Source: CAYPHA01 sp964410215
GTDB taxonomy: Bacteria > Calditrichota > Calditrichia > Calditrichales > CAYPHA01
Direction of reading: 5' to 3'
Assembly: GCA_964410215.1 (NCBI GenBank)
Contig: CAYPHA010000054.1
Location: 1-31,165 of the forward strand
DNA: 31,165 bases
Below, one piece after another: positions 16,683 to 26,100 of the stretch. Position 1 is the stretch's first letter. Each line of letters opens with the position of its first letter. The notes beneath the pieces were generated by a model. That model searched no databases and was not told the DNA's origin. It was given only the letters and a program-made list of their open reading frames with translations. The position numbers and the translations under genes were made by a program.

Positions 16683-16708
16683 GTATTGCGACATTAATGT
16701 CGCAATAC
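16683..16708. promoter_or_regulatory. 26-bp perfect palindrome, candidate operator or terminator stem
   Basis: The arm GTATTGCGACAT (16683-16694) and its exact reverse complement ATGTCGCAATAC (16697-16708) flank a TA centre, giving 26 bp of perfect dyad symmetry. It lies 37 nt upstream of the RsbW-type start codon and 76 nt downstream of the amidohydrolase remnant. No U-tract follows on the minus strand, which argues against a simple intrinsic terminator and favours a dimeric regulator binding site; an RNA hairpin that stops or processes readthrough remains possible. Confidence 0.55.
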
Positions 16709-16784
16709 AATGATGCGTAAAAAAGCAAATTTCCATAAATAAATACCAATAGGTCAACGAAAAATCGTTATGATTGATTCCTGA

Positions 16785-16970
16785 TTAATTACATTCCGAT
16801 TTCATTAGCGTTCCATTTACCATGACCTGGCAGACGTGCGTAGTGTATTCAAAAGGGTCTCCATCGAAAATAACAATGTCTGCATCCTTAAATACCTTCG
16901 TTCCATCCTGTGCAAAAGCGAGTCCTGTCAGCAGAAATGAAATGAGAAATAAAAATAACATGTTGTTCAT
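16785..16970 (-). pseudogene. Remnant of a secreted amidohydrolase (signal peptide joined to C-terminal tail)
   Basis: This is a 61-codon intact frame. ATG at 16970 has AAAGGAG about 5 nt upstream; a GTG at 16988 is in frame but less likely. Residues 1-~21 form a signal peptide (MNNMLFLFLISFLLTGLAFA). What follows, FKDADIVIFDGDPFEYTTHV and then CQVMVNGTLM, matches the extreme C-terminus of imidazolonepropionase-like amidohydrolases, where GKDADLV-DGDPF-VNGK motifs are standard. The ~350-400 residues with the metal-binding catalytic barrel are missing. The simplest reading is an in-frame internal deletion of a secreted metal-dependent hydrolase. Because the frame and ribosome site survive, a small secreted product may still be made. 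It sits 50 nt downstream of the last large phosphatase gene. Confidence 0.65.
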
Positions 16971-17020
16971 GTTTTCTCCTTTTTTCACTTCTTTTGTTTC
17001 CTGCTAAATGGGATTTTCTA

Positions 17021-19393
17021 TCATTTTACTTTAACTACCACAAAGGTAACATCATCTTCCGGATCCCGATCATCTATCCATGCTGATCCCTTATCCCTTA
17101 AAAAATTGACTATTTCTTCCGGTTCTTTTTCTGCTACTTTTTTAAATCCGTTCCGAATGCGTTCATAACCATACATTTCATTATTTCTATTTTGCAACTC
17201 AGGCATACCGTCGGTTAACAGCAAGAGCACATCGCCCTTTTCAAGCTTGCCATCTATCGCTTGATAATGGAAAAGTTTCATCGCGCCGATGGGTATACCG
17301 TGTTCTTTTATTTCGTTTACAGATTTGTGTTTTTTACAAAACATAAAAATGGCAGGTAATCCGGCATTTATTAGCTTAAATGTATTGTGATTTATATTTA
17401 GCATCGTAAATCCCATCATCATTTGCTTCAACCCCATACTTTTTATACCGCTGTTGGCTGTTGCAAAAAAGGATTCAATATCCATTTTCGGCGAATTCGT
17501 GGTAAATATCGATTTCATTAATGAAACCATAATGCCGGCCTTCATCCCATGCCCGGTGGCATCACCCAGGCAAATATTTATTGATCCGTCTGCTTTTGTG
17601 GAAAAATCATAATAGTCGCCGCCAACTTCCGTGGCAGTTTGCATATGAACGGCAATTTCCAGGTTTTCAAGCTGTGGTATTTCCTTAGGCAGCATGGCAA
17701 GCTGCATCTGCCGTGCTTCTTCCAGTTCTTTGCTTTTTCGCTCATTTTCAGCCTGGATGATGCGGTTCTGGCGCTCGGCACTTTTCAGATCTTCGAACCG
17801 GCGGTAGGCTAAATCAAACACATGTGCGAAGCGTACAAGGGTTGCGATGTCTTCCTCCGGTGGATGTGGTACTTCTCCAGGCAACGTATAACCAATCTCC
17901 CCATGAGTTGTTCTGGCCATCACAAAGGTAAGTCCGCCCATAGCACGCACAGTATCCGGATCCGGCGCCGTGTGGTCAATCTCCTGGAAACGCCCCAACT
18001 TTATCATTTTATCAATGTAGTCGGCGGCTGTTTCCGGATCCAATGTAAAAACAGCCATAGGTTCGTCTGATTTTTCCCAGTCCAGCATGTTCTGGAGACC
18101 GTGAAAACCGCGGGGCAGTTCCAGTACATTCCCGATGCGGGTGCCTTCACCATTTGTGAGAGCCTTTTCATATTTATCAGGAAGCCAGCGCATGTGCCAG
18201 AAATAATGTGCTTCGTGCCCCAGTTTGATAAACTCGGCCTGCATCATAACGACAATGTCGAGTAATTCCGATGATTCCCGCATGGCCGTGACCTGTGCCC
18301 GGATTCGTTCCAGGGCAAGTTCAACCTGTGCTTCCCTGGCCTGGGCTTCTGCTTTTTCAATATCAATAAAACGGCGGTAGGCCAGCTGAAATACATTATG
18401 AAAGCGCTTAAAGATTTCCAGTGCGGATTCAGGTAAAGGTTTATAGGTTGTTATTCCCAATCCGCCTTTGCCTATGGAAAAAAAGCAATAATATACACTT
18501 TTCGTTTCATCTAAAAGCGGATCATCAAACTGGTTCTCCTGTTGTCGATATTTTCTGAACGATTCGAGTTCTTCACCATCCAGACGCCCGCTGAAATAAG
18601 CATCAGCTGACTTTTTCATTTCCTGAACCATGGCCAGGACAGTGGGGTGCTTTTCAGATTGGGTTTCTTCAGTAACCGTTTTACCATAAGCTGAAAAATA
18701 TTGATAGTTTTGGTAGGTTCCTTTTAATTCATCGATGATGACCGTCTGTACATTTCTGATATCGGTTACATCCAGGGATTCCAGTTGTTGTGAGATAACC
18801 CGGCAAACATCCAGCATGTCTGAAGGCTTTTGCATCGATAAAGCAATAGCCCGGACCCTTTCAAGTGATCCTTGTATTTCCAGTTCGCGGTTTTTATTTT
18901 CCAGTTCAACCGTTCGCCGTTTTACAGCATCCCGCAGCGCGAGATTTTCCTGTTTTATTTTTTCAAAACCAACCTGTTCACCTTCCTCTGCTCGCATATC
19001 GGGTATGGAACCATGCTGTTGTATGAACTTCCAGCTGTTGTTGTTTTTCTTAAGCAGAGACGATAAACGAAATCTGGAATAAAATGTCCATTCATTATCC
19101 ATTAAAAGATATAAATCACCAACCTCGGTTATTAGAACAAGTTCATCAAAGGCCTTCATTTTTTTGATCGAATTCCTGATTTCGACCTTTCCGACCACCT
19201 GCTCCGCCGTGGCTTCATAAAAGGACAGGGTTTCTTTCTTGTTATGGAAGATCTCACCATCTGTAGAACCGATGACTCTGAAGTCATCATCGACTAATGA
19301 GGCCCAGGTTTCCAAGTCGCCCTTGAGATAGGTGTCCCAATAGGCTTCATATACCGCCATCGCTTCATGGCTTTGCGATTTAGTATTTTCCAT
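17021..19393 (-). CDS. Soluble SpoIIE-type phosphatase with SnoaL-like and duplicated GAF-like sensor units
   Basis: This encodes a 790-residue protein without signal peptide or membrane segment, hence cytosolic. Residues 1-~130 resemble a SnoaL/NTF2-like fold (YWDTYLKGDLETWASLVDDD through WKFIQQHGSIP). A coiled stretch (~140-175) leads to two related units: A at ~175-345 and B at ~355-535. Both begin with LER(V/I)RA and a following helix, and both end VFxLAYRRFxD, so they are an internal duplication of a GAF-like module. Then comes the linker ENERKSKELEEARQMQLAML shared with the three membrane paralogues, and the SpoIIE domain (~575-790): GGDYYDF at 591-597, GDATGHGMKAG at 610-620, LTDGMPEL at 727-734, and DPEDDVTFVVVKVK at the end. 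Metal-binding Asp residues are kept. It starts 6 nt after the upstream stop with a weak ribosome site, so translation is probably coupled. Confidence 0.86.
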   Translation of the reverse strand: MENTKSQSHEAMAVYEAYWDTYLKGDLETWASLVDDDFRVIGSTDGEIFHNKKETLSFYEATAEQVVGKVEIRNSIKKMKAFDELVLITEVGDLYLLMDNEWTFYSRFRLSSLLKKNNNSWKFIQQHGSIPDMRAEEGEQVGFEKIKQENLALRDAVKRRTVELENKNRELEIQGSLERVRAIALSMQKPSDMLDVCRVISQQLESLDVTDIRNVQTVIIDELKGTYQNYQYFSAYGKTVTEETQSEKHPTVLAMVQEMKKSADAYFSGRLDGEELESFRKYRQQENQFDDPLLDETKSVYYCFFSIGKGGLGITTYKPLPESALEIFKRFHNVFQLAYRRFIDIEKAEAQAREAQVELALERIRAQVTAMRESSELLDIVVMMQAEFIKLGHEAHYFWHMRWLPDKYEKALTNGEGTRIGNVLELPRGFHGLQNMLDWEKSDEPMAVFTLDPETAADYIDKMIKLGRFQEIDHTAPDPDTVRAMGGLTFVMARTTHGEIGYTLPGEVPHPPEEDIATLVRFAHVFDLAYRRFEDLKSAERQNRIIQAENERKSKELEEARQMQLAMLPKEIPQLENLEIAVHMQTATEVGGDYYDFSTKADGSINICLGDATGHGMKAGIMVSLMKSIFTTNSPKMDIESFFATANSGIKSMGLKQMMMGFTMLNINHNTFKLINAGLPAIFMFCKKHKSVNEIKEHGIPIGAMKLFHYQAIDGKLEKGDVLLLLTDGMPELQNRNNEMYGYERIRNGFKKVAEKEPEEIVNFLRDKGSAWIDDRDPEDDVTFVVVKVK

Positions 19394-19399
19394 CCGTTT

Positions 19400-22300
19400 C
19401 TATTTAACCTTTATTACAACAAACGTCACATCATCATCGGGATCGTGGTTATTTACCCAGGCTGCGCTTTCATCCTTTAACGTCCTCACGATATCCTCCG
19501 GCGATTTATCCGCAACATCCTCGAAACTGTTTCGAACTCTTTTGTAACCATACATTTCGCCGCCGGCATTGTTAAGTTCGGGCAAGCCGTCGCTGATCAG
19601 CAAAATCGTATCACCGGGCATCAGTGTCCGGTCAATCACCTGATAGGGGAATTTTTCCATCGTACCCAGCGGCATACCCTTTAAAAGGTGTTCCTCCATA
19701 CTGCGCGTATCCCTTCTGTAAATGAAAGAAGGGGGCATGCCTGCGGCTGACATCAGCAGCTTATTACCCTGAATTTTAACCATCGTCATACACATGGAAA
19801 GCCGGTCAAAATTCATCTGTTTGATACAGCGGGTGATTTCCTGGAACGTAAATAGTATATCCGGGTTGGGAGCATAACTGTTGAACAAGGATTTGGCAGC
19901 CGTTACCATTGTTCCGGCTTTCATGCCATGACCGGTGGCATCACCCACGACCACGGTCAGCGTTCCGTCCATACTGACATGAAAGTCGTAATAATCACCG
20001 CCAACCTCCGTAGCCGTTTTCATATATACGGCAATATCGAGGTTGGGCAATTGCGGCAGCTCCCTGGGCAGCATGGAAAGCTGCAAAGCCCGCGCTTCTT
20101 CCAGTTCTTTTGATTTACGCTCGTTTTCAGCCTGTACAACCTGTGCCTGGGCTTCTGCAGCTTTGGCTTTTAGCTCGGCTGCTTCAGCTCTTAGGTGCGA
20201 TTCTTTGATCGTTGTGTTTTTTTGCTGACGTCTTATTTCAAAACGCCGGATACCAATGAGCATTCCAAAAAACAGGGCAATGTAAACAGCATAAGCCATC
20301 CAATTATTATACCACGGTGCTGCGATATGAATTTGAATGGTCCTGGTTTCATCACTCCAGATACCGTCACCATTTGATCCTCTAAAACGGAAAGTATAAT
20401 CACCCGGGTCTAAGTTTGTATAAGAGGCAAATCTTCTGTCACCAATTTGCCACGCTTCATCAATACCGTCCATTTTATAAAGCAGGCGATTTTTATCGGG
20501 ACGTGAAAAGTGAATGGAAGCGAATTCAAATGCTAAATCATTTTGTACATGAGATAAAGATAATTCAGATAAATGCTGCAGGTTTTGATAACCGTCTTCA
20601 TTAATATCCTGTAATGATTTATTGGAAACTTTTACACTTTTAAGTGAAAGAAGGGGCGGTGTTTTATTGCTGTTTCCGGGATAAAAGGCGTTCACACCGT
20701 CAAGCCCGGCAAAGTATAATTTCCCCGTTTTGTCTTTTAAAGAGGCGTTTCGATTAAATTCATATCCCTGTAATCCATCTTTTACATCATAGTTTACTAT
20801 AATCTGTTTGTTGCCATTTTCATCCAGCTCGACCTTTGAAATACCTTTGATTCCACTTACCCATAGGTTACCAGAATTATCTACCTCGATAGCCGACACA
20901 TTGGATGATGGTAAACCGTCTATCTCCCTTAATATTGTAAATTGTCCGGTGGATGGATCAAATCTGTTCAACCCATCGGATGTGGCAATCCAGAGGTTTC
21001 CGTATAAATCTTCATTTACATCCCAAATCGAGTTATTGCTTAGTGCGTTCGCTTCTTGATTGTGAATAAAATTTTGAATGTTAAAACCGGAGTCGATTTT
21101 TGATAAACCTTCTGAAGTACCCGCCCAAATATTGTTATCCGAATCAGAAAAAATGAATCGAATATTCTGACCCAACATGTAGGTTATTTCTTCCGATTCA
21201 ATAAACAATGCCTTTAACGTTTTGAATTCATCATCTTCCAGCCTGAATATCTGGGTTCCCCAAAAAGTAGAATCCTGTGGAGCGGCGGCGTTAAATAATG
21301 CTGCGGAATGGCTGTCATCGGTTTTATATCTCAGTTTATAGCGACCTCTTTTTAACTCAAATAAACCAATTTTAAGCCTGTTTTTCATGTTCCCGCCGGC
21401 ATAAAATGATTCATCAAACTCACCTGCATTCCAGAGGGTATCGCCAGAACCCGATTCCAGCCAGCCAAAGTCAACCATATTCCATTCCGGCAATCCTTCA
21501 CCCATAGAATAGATCAGGACTTTTCGGTCTTCCCTCAAAACGAATTCATTGGTGATATCAGCATAGTCACCGGTGTTTATGATAGAGCTTAGTACTTTTT
21601 TAGATTCTCTGAGTGAAACAATGCTTTCCAGCAGTTGCTGATCGTACATCCTGTTAAACAAACTAGGCATGGTAACAAAGTTTTCAGAATTCTTCTCAAA
21701 CAGTTCCAGACCCCATTGGGTACCAATCCACAGGTTTTTATTTGAATCTAGGTGCAGTGCACGAATCCGGTTATGTATGAGTGAGGTATGATTATAATCT
21801 ATATTCCGATAATTTTTTAATTTTCCCGTTTGTAAATCAAATAAAAACAGACCTTCTCCACGGGTTGCCAGCCATAAATCTTTATTTTCAGTTTCAACAA
21901 CAGCATTTATCCGCAAATCACTGATTTTTGATAGGTTTTTGTTCTTCTTATCACCAGAGATGAACGTATTCCGGACATTGTCGAATAAATGAAGACCGTT
22001 TACCGTTCCCAGCCAGATATTGTTTTTATAAACATTGCTTTCACTAAAAGCCAGAACAGATTGACTGGTAGCCTGTTCAACATTAGCGGAGATGGAAAAG
22101 GTTTCAAACGGTTTTCTGTCAAAATCATATTTTAACACGCCTCGTTGAGTACCCAGCCAGAGTATCCCGGATTTATCTTCATAAAAACCTTCAAATATAA
22201 GCCCTGGTGATTTAGAAATTAATTGTTCAAATTTTTTCTCTTTTGTATGGTACAGGTACAACCCGTTTATTCCTGTACCCACCCAGATGTTATCATCCCG

Positions 22301-23155
22301 GTCAACGATTAAAGCTGTGGCAGCATTGTCAAAAATAGTATTACTTTTTACTTTTTTATATGGCGTCAGATCGTATCCCTGCTTCATGGTCAGGTCAATT
22401 TTATATAGACCGTTAAAACTTCCCAGCCACAGATTATTGTCGTTATCAATAATTCTATCCCAATATCGGTTATTTATCAGCTTACTGTTGAAGTCATCTT
22501 CAAGTGGGACTTGAATAAAAATCTGCGCATCATAATCAAACTTTAGTAATCCATAAACTGAGGAAACAGCGTAGAGTTCTCCGGTTTCATTTTCGATTAT
22601 TACATCGACATTTGATGTAAAAGATCTCAGGCTGTTATCAGTTAGCATTACATCAAATCTTTGAAATTTTTTAGTTACCCGGTTAAACTGAGCACAGCCA
22701 TCACTGTAACCTACCCATAGATTACCACGACTATCCTCGCAAAAACCAAGTGTCCAGTGAGCATTAACACCTGTGGAAATCTCATTGGGCCTGTAGGTGG
22801 CGAATGAATTATTTTTGCTGTTAAACTCAGAAAATCCTTCCAACGTACCAATCCACATCGTACCCTGTTTGTCTTTATAAAACCGAAAGACATCATTACT
22901 GGGCAAGCTTGTTGAATCCCCCGGGATACTTTTGAAAACGGAAACATTATAGCCATCATAAATATTTATACCGTCTGCGGTAGCCAGCCATAAATATCCG
23001 CTATCATCCTGGATTATATCTCTAATACTATTACTTGAGAGCCCGTGCCTTACGTTGATAGATTCAGTGGTAATTTTCGATTGAGCTACCGAAAGGTTAG
23101 CCATTATTAAAACGGTTATGAATATTCTGAATAGTACTATTTTCGATTTGTTCAT
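19400..23155 (-). CDS. Membrane sensor phosphatase 3: 14-repeat propeller, Y_Y_Y, TM, SpoIIE PP2C
   Basis: This encodes a 1251-residue inner-membrane sensor. AGGTGG lies about 6 nt before the ATG. Order: signal peptide 1-25 (ends SVAQ); propeller repeats of the LWIGTxxGLxxFD type at about 55, 100, 146, 194, 242, 290, 332, 380, 427, 475, then 676, 721, 764 and 813, making two seven-bladed propellers; a ~130-residue extra domain at 520-650 between repeats 10 and 11; Y_Y_Y at ~870-945; transmembrane helix ~949-969; coiled coil ~980-1025; SpoIIE phosphatase ~1040-1251 with GGDYYDF at 1052-1058, GDATGHGMKAG at 1071-1081, ISDGLPEL at 1187-1194, and DDDVTFVVIK near the end. Propeller-Y_Y_Y sensors of Bacteroidota bind extracellular ligands, often oligosaccharides, in the periplasm. 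Here the output would be dephosphorylation of a STAS protein in the cytosol. It lies 11 nt after the preceding sensor gene. Confidence 0.9.
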   Translation of the reverse strand: MNKSKIVLFRIFITVLIMANLSVAQSKITTESINVRHGLSSNSIRDIIQDDSGYLWLATADGINIYDGYNVSVFKSIPGDSTSLPSNDVFRFYKDKQGTMWIGTLEGFSEFNSKNNSFATYRPNEISTGVNAHWTLGFCEDSRGNLWVGYSDGCAQFNRVTKKFQRFDVMLTDNSLRSFTSNVDVIIENETGELYAVSSVYGLLKFDYDAQIFIQVPLEDDFNSKLINNRYWDRIIDNDNNLWLGSFNGLYKIDLTMKQGYDLTPYKKVKSNTIFDNAATALIVDRDDNIWVGTGINGLYLYHTKEKKFEQLISKSPGLIFEGFYEDKSGILWLGTQRGVLKYDFDRKPFETFSISANVEQATSQSVLAFSESNVYKNNIWLGTVNGLHLFDNVRNTFISGDKKNKNLSKISDLRINAVVETENKDLWLATRGEGLFLFDLQTGKLKNYRNIDYNHTSLIHNRIRALHLDSNKNLWIGTQWGLELFEKNSENFVTMPSLFNRMYDQQLLESIVSLRESKKVLSSIINTGDYADITNEFVLREDRKVLIYSMGEGLPEWNMVDFGWLESGSGDTLWNAGEFDESFYAGGNMKNRLKIGLFELKRGRYKLRYKTDDSHSAALFNAAAPQDSTFWGTQIFRLEDDEFKTLKALFIESEEITYMLGQNIRFIFSDSDNNIWAGTSEGLSKIDSGFNIQNFIHNQEANALSNNSIWDVNEDLYGNLWIATSDGLNRFDPSTGQFTILREIDGLPSSNVSAIEVDNSGNLWVSGIKGISKVELDENGNKQIIVNYDVKDGLQGYEFNRNASLKDKTGKLYFAGLDGVNAFYPGNSNKTPPLLSLKSVKVSNKSLQDINEDGYQNLQHLSELSLSHVQNDLAFEFASIHFSRPDKNRLLYKMDGIDEAWQIGDRRFASYTNLDPGDYTFRFRGSNGDGIWSDETRTIQIHIAAPWYNNWMAYAVYIALFFGMLIGIRRFEIRRQQKNTTIKESHLRAEAAELKAKAAEAQAQVVQAENERKSKELEEARALQLSMLPRELPQLPNLDIAVYMKTATEVGGDYYDFHVSMDGTLTVVVGDATGHGMKAGTMVTAAKSLFNSYAPNPDILFTFQEITRCIKQMNFDRLSMCMTMVKIQGNKLLMSAAGMPPSFIYRRDTRSMEEHLLKGMPLGTMEKFPYQVIDRTLMPGDTILLISDGLPELNNAGGEMYGYKRVRNSFEDVADKSPEDIVRTLKDESAAWVNNHDPDDDVTFVVIKVK
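21206..21598 (-). other. Extra domain inserted between propeller repeats 10 and 11 (sensor 3)
   Basis: Residues ~520-650 of the protein do not follow the propeller repeat. The segment contains TGDYAD, a strand KVLIYSMGEG, VDFGWLESGSGDTLW, AGGNMKNR, LKRGRYKLRYKTDDSHS and QDSTFWGTQIF, reading as a beta-sandwich. Equivalent segments lie at the same place in both sister proteins. I do not recognise a named family. Confidence 0.6.
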
Positions 23156-23166
23156 TCTGTTCCACC

Positions 23167-26100
23167 TTATTTAAGTCTTAACACCACAAAAGTCACATCA
23201 TCCTGAGGATCTTCTTCATTCACCCATTTTGAACCGGCTTGAGTCAGTTCCCTGATGATGTCTTCAGCCGAGTGACCGGCGTGTTCAGCGAATATTTCGC
23301 TGATTCGTTCATAACCGAACATCTCTTTGTCAGCATTGAACAATTCCGGCAAGCCATCGCTCATCAGGAGGATGGTATCTCCGGGATTGAGGGTTGTGTC
23401 CTTCATTTCATAAGGAAAGTCATCGAAGGTTCCAAGGGGCATACCTTTAACCAGAAGTTCTTCTACTTTTCCATTCCCGGACCGGTGCAGCAGAGCCGGT
23501 GGCATTCCTGCGGAGGACAGACTCAGCTGATTTTGATGAATTTTCATGATCGTCATACACATGGACATCAGATGCAGGTCCATTTTTTTCAGGCAGCGCG
23601 TCATCTCTTTAAATGTGAATAAAATATCCGGATTGGCTGCATGCGTACTGAACAGGCTTTTTGAAGCGGTAACAATGGTTCCGGCTTTCATACCGTGGCC
23701 GGTTGCATCCCCGATAACTACAGTCAGAGAACCATCCAGCCCCACATGAAAGTCATAATAATCGCCACCAACTTCAGTAGCCGTTCTCATATAAACGGCA
23801 ATATCGAGGTTTGGCAATTCAGGTAACTGCCGGGGTAGCATAGAAAGCTGCAACTGTCGGGCTTCCTCGAGTTCTTTTGATTTTCTCTCATTTTCAATCT
23901 GGATGACCTTTGCCTGTGCTTCTGCAGCCTGGGCCCTCAGCTGGGATTCCTTTATTTCGGCATTCTTCAGTTTCCGGCTTAACTCAACCCTTCGTACGCC
24001 AAAAAGAAGGCCGAAAAAAGCAGCAACATAAGACAGATAAGCCCACCAGGTTTGCCACCATGGGGGCGATATCGTAATGTGTATGGCCCTGGCGTCATCG
24101 TTCCATATACCATCGCCGTTTGAGCCTTTTACACGGAAGACATATTCCCCGGGATCCAGATTGATATAAGAGGCGAATTTACGCTCTCCATCGAGCCATT
24201 CTTCATCGATACCTTCCAACTGGTACAGAAGTCTGTTATTATCCGGACGTGAATAATGAATGGCCGCGAATGAAAAGGAAAGGTCGTTTTTTGTATAGGG
24301 CAATGAAAGTTCAGCAAGATTAGAAAAGGAACCATTCAAATATGTTTTCTCTCTGTCTTCCAGGATGGATTTGTTGGTGATAGAAAGATCGGTGATGGCC
24401 AGATCGGGAGGTATATTGTTAATCGTTCCGGGTTTAAAAACGTTGAATCCGTTTGCACCCGTGAAGTATAGGTACCCATGATCATCCTTTAAAGAACCAC
24501 CGGAAAAGAACGAGTAACCCTGAAGCCCATCTTTTACGTCATAATTAACAAAAAGCGGTTTTTCACTTTCAGAATTGAGATCAAGCCTGGAAATCCCTTT
24601 TATGCTGCTGATCCATAAATTCCCGGCATTATCAAACTCGAGTGCCCGCAGGTTGGCTGTCGGAAGCCCATCCTTCTCTCCATAGGCGACAAATGTTTCG
24701 TTCTCAGGGCTATACTTATTAAGACCGTTTGATGTGGCAACCCAGATATTGCCCAGGCTGTCTTCTTTTACATCGGCGATTCCGTTATCGCTGATTGAGC
24801 CGGGAATGATTGGATCATGAAGATAATTTCGTATGGACTGGTCCCTAAGGTCAACCCGTGATAAACCGGCATCCATGGCAAGCCATACGGTGCCGTCGGA
24901 AGCCGGGTAAATACTCCTGGTAATATTACCGTAGACATAATCAGCATCCTGGTTTTCACTTATAACGGCTTTTAGCCTGTCCGATTGTGATTTTGATATT
25001 CTGAATAAACGTATTCCCCACATCAGAGAATCCTGTGGTGGTGTGTCATTATAAGATTCTACAGAGTGGCTGTCGTCACTCTTATACCGTAGACGATATC
25101 TGCCGCGTTCCAGATTGAGAACATCTGTAAGGATGCGGTTTTTTGATGAGCCGCTGGCATGAAATGTTTCAAAATAATCGGCCATCGTCCAGAGTGTATC
25201 ACCCTCCATAGATTCAAGCCAGCCATAATCTACCATGCCCCACTGAGGCAGACCCTCACCCATGGAAGAGATAAGAATATCTTCATCCCTGGTAAGTGCA
25301 AATTCAACACTTCTGTCTGCATAGTCTCCTACACCTGTAACTGCCGAGACGGGCGTTGTGCTGGTTTGGAGGCTGTCAAGGATTCTGGAGACTGCGGGAT
25401 CATATCTTCTCGTTTCATGGGTCGGAATGGTCTCGATTCTGTTTTCATTTTTATTATAGAGATTGATTCCATTGCTCGTGCCGATCCAGATATTCCCCAA
25501 CGTATCTTCGGCCAGATCATAAATCCGGTTCGAATTAAGGGTAGTAGGATCATAAAGCTGAAATGTATATTGTCTGGAGTTCTTCGTTGAAAGGTTTACG
25601 GCATGAAGACCTGAATTAAGGGTACCGAACCAGAGCGTCTTATCTCCCGATTCGTGAACGCTCTGAATGTTTGGAACCGCATCGGGCGCATTTTTTTGCA
25701 GAATATCATTTCTGGATCGAAAAGACTTCGATCCACTGTCAAATTCATAAAGTCCGTCTGAAGTTCCCATCCAGATTTTTTTATCTGATAAAGAAGATGC
25801 GGTAAAATCCAGAACCTCCCTGCCGCCGCTTTCATCTGTAGACTCGTTTATTGTATAAAGTCCGAACGGTTCCCGGTCGAATTCATATTTAATGAGACCG
25901 CGATTGGATGGAATCCAGAGAATTCCGTACTTATCCTGGTACATGCGCCAGTATACGGCATTGGTATGATAAGGGCGGAAATTTTTATGTGTTTCTGTCA
26001 GGGGGTCAAATAAAAACATGCCGTTATGGAAAGTAGAAATCCAAAGCTTTTTGTTACGGTCTTTGAAGAAACCGGTTACTGTGTTTATCTGGAAATCATT

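Noticed and set aside
25159..25590. 143-codon plus-strand frame opposite sensor 2
   Set aside because: Antisense to a clearly coding propeller and inserted-domain region with conserved paralogues; no coding signature of its own.
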